In this document: positions 36,352-48,700 of the stretch, one piece after another
Layout: each line of letters begins with the position of its first letter
Position numbering within the stretch: position 1 is the stretch's first letter
Assembly (NCBI GenBank): GCA_032173965.1
Contig: CM063285.1
Coordinates: 24,835,660-24,899,659, forward strand
Source of the DNA: Sitta carolinensis
Lineage: Eukaryota; Chordata; Aves; Passeriformes; Sittidae
Reading direction: 5' to 3'
DNA length: 64,000 bases
Translations under genes and position numbers: made by a program
Notes under the pieces: generated by a model
What the model was told of the DNA's origin: nothing
Database searches by the model: none
The model's input: only the letters and a program-made list of their open reading frames with translations

Positions 36352-39122
36352 GCAAAAACTTGGAAGTGCTACATAAAACTTGGAGTATGCTATAGATTAA
36401 CAACTGGTCAGAATAATGAAGTAGTCAGAAAAAGTGAACCAAAAGTCAAAGAAAAGGTATAAAAAAGGAAGTAAAAAACTGATGAGTGATGTACTTGCTA
36501 AAAATTATCACATTAAATGAAATTAAGAAATGAGTAAAAAATCTAAAATGTCAACACCACACTTTTTGTTATAGGAAGTTTATTCTTTTAAATTAAAGAA
36601 TTCCATATGCAAAGGGAAATTTTGTTGAAACAATTTCTGACAGAAAAGTAACTGATACACTCTTTTCATATTTTCCTATTAGTAGTTACAATACAGAATT
36701 AAAAAAATCCCTCAACAGCTATTGGATTAATTCCATCCTGAGGTAAACCAGGGAGAAGCGGGCAGCAAAGGTAGTTTGACCTTATTTCATTTTATATAAG
36801 CACATAGAAAAATTGTTTGAAAAGATGCTCCCATATGTCTTTGAACTGGAGAAAATAAAAAAAAAATATTTACAGGAAATATTTCATTTTTCCAACACAG
36901 TGAATTTAATGGGGGGTAAAAAGCATTTTCTTAAAATGCCATGTTAAAAAAAAAAAAATCACAATTAAAGATCTTCGTGAAAGAGAACATCAAGTGTTTT
37001 CTTAGAAATTAATAGGGCAAATATAAACAGGGTTGCTAGCACAATCCAAGAAGCTGTTTCACATTTTTCATTAGAATTTGTCTCCTTAAAATTCTTTATA
37101 CTTCTGCCAGGTTAAAAGCAAGATATTTTCATATCAGATGTTTTTTTCAAATTGGAAAACAGGAGGTAAAGACAAGTTAAGTAAGAATTGAAACTCCCTC
37201 AGCTGCGTGCCTGCTGTATTTGGGCTGTGTCATGCAGAGATACATCTGCAAAAGGTTTTCGGTAGTTTTCAGAAAAGTGCTCAGCCACAGCCTTTTCAGA
37301 ATCTTTTTGTTTTCACAGGAAAACTTCTCACTGACTGTTAGTGTGTGAAGTGTAAACTTTGTGTTAATCTTTGTCTGGTAAAACCTCTCAGCCTTGTGAC
37401 TGGTCCTGTATGCTGTGACGGGAGCAGAGAGCACAGACACTGATTTGGGGTTTGTTTTAGAGCATGGCAAGGCCTCTCTCACTAGATTACATTGTTGCTC
37501 AATTCTTATTTTTCAAGATAATTCCGTGGAAAAATAATTGCCTGGTTTCTGGCTCTTTTCTTCTTCCTGTCAGGGAGAAGGGAAGGTTGAAATCCACATT
37601 TCTATCTTTTGAGATTGTCATTTACCTACATAAATTAAAGCTGCTTTAGGCTTTAAGTGCTTCTAATATTCTTTTGATACAGGGTAATGATGAAATTTCA
37701 TTTCTCTAGGTACAAAGTGAAATATAAAGGCAATGACGCAATAAATATCTTCCTCTTATTATTTCTTACATACTGCCTTTAAAACTAAGAAATATGTAGA
37801 GTGCATTAATTAGAAATTTTGTGTTAAGATAGGCCCACCGTTTATTGGGATACTTAATTTCACCCCTAAATTTTATAATGCACTTCTGTTGATGGAGTTA
37901 ACTGTTCTATAGAATTGAAATATATACATAACTATAGAGATACAGACATTTTTTAATGGATCTAGTCCTTCCTCATCTTGTGACTGAACTCCAATTATTG
38001 GAATAAAGTTTGTCAATACCTTTTCACTATACTGTTAAATAACATTTTCAATTTTCTGAAATGACTTGTTGTTACTGTGATGCAGGTAGAAACACACAGT
38101 AACACACACAACAGGTGTTCAGATAGAGAAGAAGAAAGGAAGAAGATTCTAGTTTGTTGTTGACCTCGTATATATAAGTTTCTGGACAGTGATCAGAGAT
38201 TGGACAGAGAAGTTCCCACCTCTCCATTTTCACTGGTCACTTGAGAAGTCCATCAGGTGATATCTTTTACAAAGGAATGCAAACATGATTCTTGTTTATC
38301 TTACAATTCATGAGAACTGACTCCACTATACTAAAACAAATCAGAAGGCTTATTTTCAGGGACAACAACTTGTCAATTATGAGAGAAATTTTGCCTCTAT
38401 TTGAATTATTTCATGTCACTATTTTGTAACAGTATAATGTTCAGATGCTAAGAAAGCATCTTAGCCTTTTCAAAAGAAAGAAAATCCTGACAACTGGGAA
38501 ATTAAAAATCCAAATTAAGGATATGGGATTAACATAGGGATGAACATGAAAATGAACATTCCCTGCCAAAAATCTGTGAACCGTGTAAAACCAGAATGAA
38601 TCCTAATAACAACCTAAGTATTGTTGCTAATGTGCAGTGAGTCAGGTTGGATTGTTCCAGCTTTCTAGCACCCTATAGCATACCATATTTCAAGTCGCTA
38701 TTTTCTGTAATTAGGGATATTCAGTATTTCAGTATTAAGAAAGCAGAATCTCTTGTAGAACATTTATTTTGACAAATACCAAATAAAAAAAATCATTAGA
38801 ATGAGACTGTGCTTATTTTGTTAGTAAAAAGAGTATTTCTTTTGGCAAGATTAATTTTATTCCTAATTTGTTTTCTTATTGTTTTTTATGGAATTTTATA
38901 TTCTATTAGTTGTGTTATGACATAATGCAGTTTCTGTTATATATAATATTTTTGGATGTGTTTCAATTTTTTAGCAGTTCTTTTTCTCCCAAAATTTCTA
39001 ATTACATATTTTATGAATAATTTCCTGATTGGGAATACCTTTGTAGTGATAAAGGTAGTTGTGAAATGTGAGAATTTTCTATAACATTGAACTTCAAAGT
39101 CTCAGCTATTTTAGTCAGAGAT

Positions 39123-39164
39123 TTTTAAGGCTTATTAATTTTAAGGCTTATTAATTTTAAGCTT
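39123..39164. repeat. Tandem 16-bp repeat (2 full units plus partial)
   Basis: The unit TTTTAAGGCTTATTAA occurs twice exactly, followed by a partial degenerate unit. Confidence 0.85.
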
Positions 39165-39643
39165 TTTTAGACAAACGCATTTAGACAGACTGCCTGCCAG
39201 GAAAACAAATAAGGACAATACTACTAGACTGCATTCCCATGAGTGAAACCAGCTATTCAATACCCCCATAATTTTTATTGTCTCCCAACTGTTGCCTTTT
39301 TTTTTTTTTGCTTTAAATCATGATGCTCCCACAAGATACTCATGTGTATGCTGTACAGATATTAGCTATACCAGGATATGAGAAAACCCTTTCAGTTTTA
39401 GAGGAAAAATTTATGTTAGTTTGTGAATCCCAGGCAAAAGTTAAAGAATTATGTAATCCATTTCAAAGCAGCTGAGACAACAAAATCTATAAGGCAGAAG
39501 TATTGCAGCAGAAGTCTACAACTGATTTTAATTAAAGTGCTTTGGTGATCTGAAGATATTCACAATCCAGAACTGAAATTAAAAATGTTAACATCAACAG
39601 AACCTTTCCTCAGGCTTACAGTGCCACCTGGCCTTTTACGCAC

Positions 39644-39680
<37 letters not shown>

Positions 39681-39688
39681 CTCTATCA

Positions 39689-39722
<34 letters not shown>
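39644..39722. repeat. (TATC)n microsatellite, interrupted
   Basis: Tetranucleotide ATCT units run for about 79 bp with one imperfect interruption at 39681-39690. Likely length-variable. Confidence 0.95.
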
Positions 39723-40161
39723 CTCATGTATTAATCTACAATTAATCACCATTGTTCAACCATCTCCAAGTAAGCAAAGCAATGCCAAGCTAAGAGGCAT
39801 CTGGTCCCAGCTGGTTGACTCAGATAACTGAGGCATTCTATACATAAGCTTTTGGTACGGTTCATTGAGAGAATGAGGTATGTGATCTAAATGGGAAACT
39901 TTTCTGCTGATTTGCTTAGAGCTAGTGAGTACAAATGTTAAACATTGTATAGGGCTTATGAATAAGCCTTGTACTTTGGGTATCTGTTCATTTGCCATCT
40001 AAGCATCAGTGTATAACTAAAAAGTAATACTTGACTATTTAAAATACGTACTGTTGGTGTCGGAATCACTGCAGCATGCACCGTGTGGTTAGACTGTGAA
40101 ACCCATTGCCATAGGGTGTCATATAATTTTAAATGAGTTAAAAAAAATATCAATGACATTT
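39723..40161. other. Intergenic sequence between microsatellite and CR1
   Basis: Nothing recognised in these roughly 440 bases. Confidence 0.6.
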
Positions 40162-41350
40162 ACAGAATCACAGAATAAACTGAGTTGGTAGGGACCCACA
40201 AGGATCATTGAATCCAATTCACAGCCCTGAACAGCACTATTCCCAAGAGTCACACCACGAACCCAAGAGTATTGTCCAAACACTTCTTGAACTGTCAGAC
40301 TGATGCTGTGACCACTTGCCTGGTGTGCCTGTTCCAATGCCCAACCACCCTCTGGGTGAAGAACCTTCTTCTAATACCCAACTCAACCCTCCCCTAGCAC
40401 AGCTTCAGGCCATTTCCTTTGGTCCTGTCACTGGTCACCATAGAGATCAGTGCCTGCCCCTCCTGTTCCCCTCAACGAGGAAGTTGCAGACTGCAATGAG
40501 GTTTCCCCTCAGTCTCTTTTACTCCAGGCTGAAACGATGACTACATTGTCTTTCAGGTGTCTTTCAATACCTCCCAGAATAATCCTGTCCATAACTTTAC
40601 CAGGCACTGAAGTGAGACTGACAGGCCTGTTGTTCCTGTGGTCCTCCTTCTGGACCTTCTTAAAAACTGGGACAATGTTCATCAGCTTCCACTCAGATGG
40701 GACCTCTCTGGATTCCCAAGAATGCTCAAAATCATTGAGACAGCTTTTCCAATGATATCAGCCAGCTCTTTGAATATTCTTGTCTGAATGGCATCAGACC
40801 CGATAGATAGGTAGGGATCCATCTGGAGCAGCACATCCCTCCCAGTTTTAGGGTTGGCTGGGAGTTGATCATCCTTGCAGTCATGGTCCTCCAGCTCAAG
40901 GAACTGAGATCCCCTTGTTCCATCACCTGTGTTGAAGGTAGAGGCAAAGAATGTGTTAAACACCTTTGCCTTGTCTGTGTCTGGGTTTGTGAGGTGACCA
41001 GTCACTCCCTGTAATGGGCTGATGTTAATTCTGCATTGCCTATTGCCTTTAATAGATTTCAAACAACTCTTTATTGTTCCCTACATTTCTGACCAACTTC
41101 AAATCTGTCTGAGCTTCACCACATGAATTTTCTCCCTACAGTGGCAAGCAACATCTCTCTGTTCTTCCTGTGTTACCTGACCTTTCTTCCACTGTGCGTA
41201 TGCCTTCCTTTTTTTTTATTTCCAGAGAAGATTCCTGTTCAGCCAAGTGGGTCTTCTGTCTTACTTGCTTGACTTCTAACATTTGGAAATTGCATGCTCC
41301 TGTGCCCTTAGACACAAAATTACCATTACTGAAGGAGAAACAGCAAAATG
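40162..41350 (-). mobile_element. CR1 LINE fragment with internal deletion, minus strand
   Basis: The low-coordinate end has the inverted CR1 3' terminus (ACAGAATCACAGAAT, then GTTGGTAGGGACCCACAAGG) followed by typical 3' sequence to about 40533. The rest, read on the minus strand, is ORF2. An open stretch at 40682-41062 resembles the linker before the reverse transcriptase, and 40557-40680 encodes the start of the RT domain (VPVFKK, RPVSLTSVPGKVM). Directly after that the sequence jumps to the 3' region, so most of the RT domain is missing. The upstream boundary near 41350 is approximate. Confidence 0.88.
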
Positions 41351-41578
41351 TAGAAGACTAAGAACATATATCTGTATATATGTATGATCTCATATGTTCT
41401 GGTGACTGTCAAAGACAGGATTTTAGAATATGTGGATCTTTGTTCAGAATGAGTAAAATCCTGGTTTTGTTATTATGACAGTACTATAATGTCTATAAAG
41501 TTAACTGCATCAATTCCACACATTTTTTTCAGAACACTTTTTGCAGATAAAACATTATTTTTCAAGAATGTTTGATTT

Positions 41579-41594
41579 CCCCCCCCCCCCCCCC
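41579..41594. repeat. Poly-C run (16)
   Basis: Uninterrupted C homopolymer, unusual in this AT-rich setting. The opposite strand is a G16 run. Confidence 0.9.
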
Positions 41595-41648
41595 AATTTA
41601 GGTATATTTCATTCTGTCCTCTCTGTATCAATATGCACTCAATAATCA

Positions 41649-41682
41649 ATGTATATTTGTATATATTTATACAAATATACAT
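41649..41682. repeat. Hairpin with perfect 15-bp arms
   Basis: ATGTATATTTGTATA and its exact reverse complement are separated by the 4-nt loop TATT. Confidence 0.92.
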
Positions 41683-42826
41683 AGCTTGTATATTTTTCTC
41701 TATCTAGGAAATAGGCTGTTTCTCCATGTCATTTATTTCTGTTTGAAAGCCCATTATGAAATACCCAAACTGGTACAAGCTGGCAGAAGAGCAACAGTAT
41801 TTACAGAGTGAGTTTATGTTTTCTTTTCTGGCTTAGGTAACATTAGGTGGGACTGACAGAGATCAGTGCCAAGAAAAGCATATATATTTTCATCTCAAAG
41901 AGAATTTTGATGTACTAATCTGATTTCATACCTTAAAAAATTGTGCTTTTTTTAAATGAGAAAAAAGAAATTTCAATGTGTGATATTTTTACACTTATAC
42001 AGTAAGAGTTTTTGTTCTTTTTCCTCCTGGATTTAATAAGATTAAAGTCAAGCCCATTAATCCAGTTTCTGAGTGATTCTAAATAAGTTTCAGACAAGCT
42101 GCAGGTATTTAGTGACTCTTATGACAATCTGGTATGATCAGATTCTACAAATTAAAGATAGTTTAGCCACAGAATTTATCATATGGCTTTAAACAATATT
42201 TTATAGGGAATGAAGGAAAAGAACAGCATTGGTTTTAACAGACTTTCATACATATGTTATTTTTGCAAATTATAAGAAGTACAAGACATTAAAAATACAC
42301 TTTAAAATATTCTGTGCCTCTGTAAAGCTGATTAACTTCCTCAAATTCTGTAAAAAATTGAATATTCTTCATGAAGAAGGAGAATAGTACCATGACTCTT
42401 ATTATCATGCCTGTAATTATCAATATATTCCTGAATATATTTGTTTATTTTATTTTGAACTTTTTGCTTTAAATAGCAGAGCAAAGTAAATACGGTTGTT
42501 TATTTAATTCATGCATGTCTTTTGTAAGGTAGAAATATGTTCTCTACAAGCCAGCTACAAGCCAGTGATGTAGGGGCTTCCCAGGAATAAGTCACAAGTA
42601 AACTCCATATATGTTGAATCAGAGGGCTCTAGTAAGTCTGCTGCTAGGCTGAAGCCTTCTGGTTTCCTTTCTACAATTTTTCTAAGGTATTTTTTCATAG
42701 TGTATGGAAATAGTGCATGTAGATGGAGCATTTGTTTACTCAAAGTTTTCAGTGTACCTTCTGTACACAAAAAGTAAGGGTGGATCTTGGCACCACTGTA
42801 GGGTTTTTTTTCCGTATCTGTTTTGG

Positions 42827-42827
<1 letters not shown>

Positions 42828-42868
<41 letters not shown>
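42828..42868. repeat. Poly-T run (41)
   Basis: The longest homopolymer of the window. It could be an inverted retroposon tail, but no AATAAA-like signal lies close on the minus strand. Confidence 0.9.
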
Positions 42869-42872
<4 letters not shown>

Positions 42873-44355
42873 TTTCTGGGCTCTAGCTCAAAGTCTCAAA
42901 GGCATGTGGAGCAGAAAAAGTTCAAGGCGGGATGTCTCAACAACAAGCAAAGATGTCCAAAATTTTAGAGAGTAACTATGTGCAAATTCAAAATCATACA
43001 TTAGGAATCTAGGAACCAAGACAAATCAAATCTTGCGTGACTAAATATAATCCAATTAAGCTAAGACACACGTGAATTATTTTATGCTGATTCACTTAGG
43101 TCTATGACTAATCAGGCAGAATCGACACAGGTTATATTAACACAGTAGCAAACTCAAAAGGGAACAAGAGCTAGAGAAATCAGCAAACTGCAAAAATATC
43201 AGTAATTGGGAAAACACTTTGCTTAGCACTTAATTTATTGCACAAATTCATTGCATAGCTTCCTTCTATCGCTCTGAGAACAAATAATCAGCCTAAACAA
43301 TCAGAGATGTGTCTATACTAGCCTTTTGGCCTACATCTTTCAACCATTATTATTAATGAGGAGGCAGTCGTCATGATAGCTGGTACAGCAGTGCTAGCAC
43401 CAGTAGCTCCTGGCATGCAGATAGACAGCTTGGGAGTCAAAGGCAGCAGTAGCTTTCCCATAGCAGATTGCTGCAGTTTCCCATTGTACTGTTCTCATTC
43501 AAATGAAGGCTCAGAGGGTTTCAGGCCAAGATCCACAAAAAAAATTGTAGTGTCAAAAGTGGATCTGCAGATGGTTCCAGCTTCTAAATCCAAGACTGTG
43601 ATTCTCAAAAGTCCTGCTGAACCATGGAAGGGACTGTATTTTTGACAGCAAAACTCCTCTAATGCAAAAGATTCCATTATTTTCAGTGACTGCCATCTTA
43701 TTAGCATTGACTGGTAGCTGTTTGAAACTGAAATGTAATCAGTAGTCTGAAAAAATGGTGTTTTTCTGCCCAAGTATTTACCTGTGCAGCGTCACATTAA
43801 CTTCAGTCAAAATATGGATGTTTTGACCACTTTTTTAAATTTAAAGAAGAGGTGGTAGAGGTGATCTATTTCTGTTTTGTGTAATACCTGAGTAATTAAA
43901 GCATTTATATAGAATATGGGGCTAAGGGGTTCAATACTTTCTACAAAATGAATGAATTGAAATCCATATCTCCCTAGAAAGTGTTTTAACCATAAGGCTG
44001 TGAGGCTGTACAGTGACTAGTTTTGGTGTGAGGCAATGCCCTTCTTTTGAAACTAGGGCACTTTAGGTAGTCCTTCAGTAGTTCCTGAAGTATGCCTATA
44101 TATTTTAGACTAAGTGATCATTTTATGTAACTGCAGAAACATCCAGGCTTATGTGAGAAATTATTGTTATTTGTTTATATGCATACTAAATGTTTAATTT
44201 AAATTTTAGATGATACAATTTCTTGAAAAGAATCCTGTCTCACCCTGTGGGCTTAAAAAACTCCTGCAATTATCTCCAAATAGAAACGAAAAATTCCAAC
44301 AGAAAAGTAATTTTATCCAAACTGTGGATTAATTAGATACTGCAAAATTAGTCAT

Positions 44356-44371
44356 AAAAAAAAAAAAAAAA
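44356..44371. repeat. Poly-A run (16)
   Basis: Uninterrupted A homopolymer in intergenic DNA. Confidence 0.9.
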
Positions 44372-45449
44372 TAGATAGAGAAGTAAAGCAGAATACATAG
44401 GATAATTTCTGGTCATTTAACCTAGAAGTTGTATCAGCAGGAGATGTCACTTTTCTTGACATTAACTAGTTGTGACTAATATTTAAAGAGTAATACTTTT
44501 AAAAAGGAATTTCTCTGAGACATAAAAACTGTTGTATCCTTGATAGTCTTTACAATCCTGAGATCCAAGAATTATGCTGAGGTAATAGAACATATAGGTG
44601 CATGTGTACATTTGTCCTACATATACACAGGTGGAGGCAATAAGTTAATGAGTTCATGGTAGCATAAAATATTTGAGATCGCATCAATGATTAGTTCTTA
44701 ATCCATTGTGAAATAATTTTAGATTAAGCCTGGTGCTCTCTCACCTCAGAGCAACTCATTCTAAAGGCATCTTATCCATGGAACAATATAAGGTAATAAA
44801 TAAAAAACAATTTAAATATTTTTGTGTCATACCAGGATGTTTACAGCCAACAAGTATGAAATGAATTATTACTTCAGGAAGACTCCAGGAAGATAGTATA
44901 ATTGTATTTGGAAGATGGAAGATTTAAAAAAAAATGTTGCCTCCGGCTCATGAGAGTCTGTTTTTCATTTTGGTTTACTTAATGAATTTATTACTAGTGT
45001 TTAATTTAGCTGTACTGACTGTATGCTAATAGCTGCTATATAGATTCTTTGCAGAACAAGTGTATTCATGTGACTATTCACTTATGTGTCTTTAGTAGGA
45101 TCGGTTTGTTCCTAAATGTTAACCCCTTTGTATCACCACTGAATAAAAAATAGATTTTGCAATCAGTGAAAAAATACTTTGAAGATCAGATCTCTGATAT
45201 TTTTTGAATCTGTTCTGCACTTTGCAAGTAGTTTTCACTAAAGCTGGTCCAAATTTTTCATGAATAGCATTTTTTCCACAGAAAATGCTGGTAAACCAAA
45301 GCCACATAATTTGTATTGGCTTCAGAAAAATTTCCAGTAGCATGCTCAAGCTAATTGAAAAATATGTTGCCTATTCGGTGTCATTGTGGCTTTACTGTTT
45401 CATTCTGACTTCAGAAAGTACTTTTCTTGGATGTTACTGATGATATACC

Positions 45450-45770
45450 TGGTTCAGCCTGGAGAGGGGGTGACTGTGAGGGGATCTTATCACTGTATAT
45501 AAGCGTCTGAACAGAGGGTGTCAAGAACCAGCCCCTTCTCCAGGGGCTGTGGTGCCAGACAATAGGCCAAGAAACTAGAACACAGCTTTTCACATGAGCA
45601 TGAGGAAGAACTTTGCTGTTTGGGTTACTCAGCCCTGGGACAAATTGCCCAGTGAGGTTGTGAAGCTGTTTGGACACAATTATGAGTAACAAGCTCTAGA
45701 GAATCCTGCTTGAGGAGGGAGGCTCCTGGAGGACCTCCAGTGGTCCCTTACCCATCCTGTAATTTTGTGC
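45450..45770 (+). mobile_element. Degraded CR1 LINE 3' fragment, plus strand
   Basis: Recognisable CR1 3' blocks occur in order on the plus strand: GGTTCAGCCTGGAGAGG, GGGGATCTTATCACTGTATA, CAAATTGCCCAGTGAGGTTG, GAGGACCTCCAGTGGTCCCT, and a decayed terminus ending near TAATTTTGTG. Divergence is clearly higher than in the two minus-strand copies, so it is older. Confidence 0.82.
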
Positions 45771-48700
45771 AACTGCAATAACACTTGAAGTCTGCCCCTT
45801 GTCATAGTTGTAAGATTCACAATTGAAACTGTGTCTATTTACAGTGGTGAAGGGAAGGGACTACCCAGAGGAACAGAAGGAGCAGTCTGTAAATGATTCT
45901 CTAGAAAAACAGATTGATTGTATAAATAAGTATACTTTTTGAATGATGAAAAGGAGGATGGGGACTTACTAATTTCCCTCATCTCAAGAAAGAAAGGGAA
46001 CTACGTCTGATAATGCAATATTTCTGCTTGATCTGGCAACTTCACAATTCCCAAAGCCACAAACTGCATTTATGGTTCTAGGAACAGCAGTACAAGCTGT
46101 TCACAGCATTCCTCTAACCTTTTCTTCAGAAGAAGAAACAGAAGGAACTCCTCTGCTTCTGGAACATTGCTAAGTGGAACAGTTAATCTGGAAGTTTTGC
46201 AACATGAATCCCAAGAGTCCGTGATTGTGAATTACCTAAGCCAAACTCTGACGTAGATGCACAACCCTTCACTTTGAGAATCTTAATGATGTGGAAGATC
46301 ATCTGTAATCAGCCTAGGGTCACCTGAGAAAACATCTTCAGTCTCAAAAGTTGCCAGCCTTTTCACAGAGATTATCAATTAAACCTGTAATTGTGATCGA
46401 CTTTCAATTATGGAAAGAATATTGTTGCATTTTTTCACAGCACTAGGCTACACACACTCCCTATTAGGAGATCAAGTGACATATTACTTGATAGAGATCA
46501 TTACCACTTGTAATTTTTTTAACCCAAAACTATTGAGTGGCCTTTTGATGGCCATGCAGATGTTTTGACTGTGATCTGAAAAGGCTGAGCACATTAAGCA
46601 TGATAAAACAAACTAAAAACAATCACAGAAAAATGCATTCCCCAGAAGGTTACTTCAGGTGAAAAGGAGTCAAGCACTGTGTCTGCTGGCAATCTCAATA
46701 TAACATTTAACTGTTGCTTCTCATGATTTCATCAGTTCATTCCAGCAGCATGGCTCAACACACTTTAGCAAGTCTTTTCAGAGGCAGCAAAAATATCATT
46801 GCAAACACCCTGGAGCCACAAACTTCACCAGGTAATGTGTGTGGATGCTGACCACAGTTATGCTTTCCTCTAGGGAGGAGCAGACATTATATGCTTTGTT
46901 GTTGCTCCTGCCTTCACTGACAGGTTCCCTGTAGTCTTAGAAAGGGCATTCACCAGGCTCTGTAGTGCCATGAGAAGACCACTTCTGCACAAAAGTTATG
47001 TTGGCAGAGTACAACTGATCATCTACCTTGTTCACAAGTGTCTGTAAGATGGCCCTGCCTCATGTATCAAATAAATAGTAGGATATGTCAAAAAAAGCAG
47101 TTTACCAGGTGGTGCATTTTCTTAACAGGTGAAGAATAAAATGTTCGTAACAGTATCTATAGAAAAACAAAGCATTTTGAATGAGCAATCCCAGAAACTT
47201 CTGCTGAGTTTTTGAAACATGACAATAAAACTTCACAAACAGCAAAAATGTTAACTTTTAACATGAAAAATTAGTGGTTCTTAAAATGCATGTAGACATA
47301 TTTTCCAGGTTGATGATGTTGTTTAAACCCTGAAATATTATTTGCTCTTCCAGCAAACTGGTATTTCTGTGCATTCAGGAGCCAGAACTCTGATGCATCA
47401 ATTGTAATTTCCTTTCTTTCATCAGGAAGCAACAATACAAGGGAAAAATAAGTCCAGTAAAACCTGACAGATATCACTGAAATCTATCTGTGTTCAGACT
47501 GAATCAGCCTTTAAATTTGTCCTCAAAACGCTTATTGAACTTTTTTGGTTTTATCCTGAGTAGAATATCCCTCTTCTTAATCCTGCAGATGGAATCAATG
47601 AAATGGCCTAAATAGATGTGTTCCTCTAAATCTTTTAAACTAATAGTTCTTTTTCTGACTTTGATAAATCACATACACTACTGTACGCACTGCATCCTAT
47701 AATTGTGTGTCGTTAAGTCAAAGTACTCTCATGCACAACCCCTTAACTGTGAAAAAGAAAATAACAGCCACAATTATAAAAATGTTTTAGAGATACTGAA
47801 TAAACCAAATTATCATTGAAAACCAACTACAAATTGACTTCTGAATGGTGTAATTAAAAGCAATTCTTCATGCTTTCACTATCCTTATTAAATCATATGA
47901 ATGATATGGTCTCAGAAGATTAATCTTGTAAAACATTCTTTACAGAATTTAGAACTTTCTTTTAATGCAAATTTAGTTGCAACTTTGACAGGATAGAATT
48001 AATCTGTTGAGGATTCAGAACTAACATGCAATATATTTGAATTAAAAAAAACCCAAAAACCCCATGTTCCTAAAAAAGGCTGAACTGACTTCAGCTTTAT
48101 ATTTCTAGCTAAATCTACTTACCAAAGCATATTCTCTGTGCTAGAACAAAGAACAGATAACCTTCAAGACCTTGTAGAACTTTACAGAAAATAACAGGAA
48201 CTAAACTGTCTAAAATGGAAAACAAAGGTCTTGCTGCTTGAGTAAATGTTCAAAAAAACCTTTCAAAAAAGAAAGCAGTGACCCTCTTTCAGGAAGTTAA
48301 GAGTGTGTTTCTTTGGGGGATATCTGGTGCCAGAAGATATCTTTTGGATTGAAGGCGTCCCATAACACAAGCAAATGGACTGAAAGATTGCATTTTAAAG
48401 AAGGCAAGTGCATTCCTGTGACAGTTCTGAACAAAATGTCCATTTTGCACAAAATCCATATTGAGTACAGAAGGTGTGCTATTGTAAATGCAGATTGTTT
48501 CTTCAGTAATGTGAAGAAAATGAAGAAATGATCTAGGATTTGATCTGTGATACTAAAGTGTAAACTTCTAATATAAACTGTCAAAAGCTGTCATCCTTAT
48601 GTGGTATATATTTTGCCCTTAAATTTGCGTGAATGCACAAGCAAACACAGTCTTGTTTTGAAATCAGTGCTGTTGCGCAAATTCTAGCTGATCGTCTGCA

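Larger units (their letters stand above)
32710..39643. other. Intergenic AT-rich sequence
   Basis: No recognisable gene. It contains a duplicated 45-bp motif (34849-34893 and 36307-36351), a 24-A run, and a small tandem 16-mer at 39123-39164. Confidence 0.65.
41351..45449. other. Intergenic sequence with homopolymers and a strong hairpin
   Basis: No gene was recognised. Contains poly-C (41579-41594), a hairpin with 15-bp arms (41649-41682), a 41-T run (42828-42868) and a 16-A run (44356-44371). Small open frames around 43373-43773 have no similarity I recognise. Confidence 0.65.

Noticed and set aside
42704..42968. Open frames with a long Phe run
   Set aside because: Created by translating the 41-T homopolymer.
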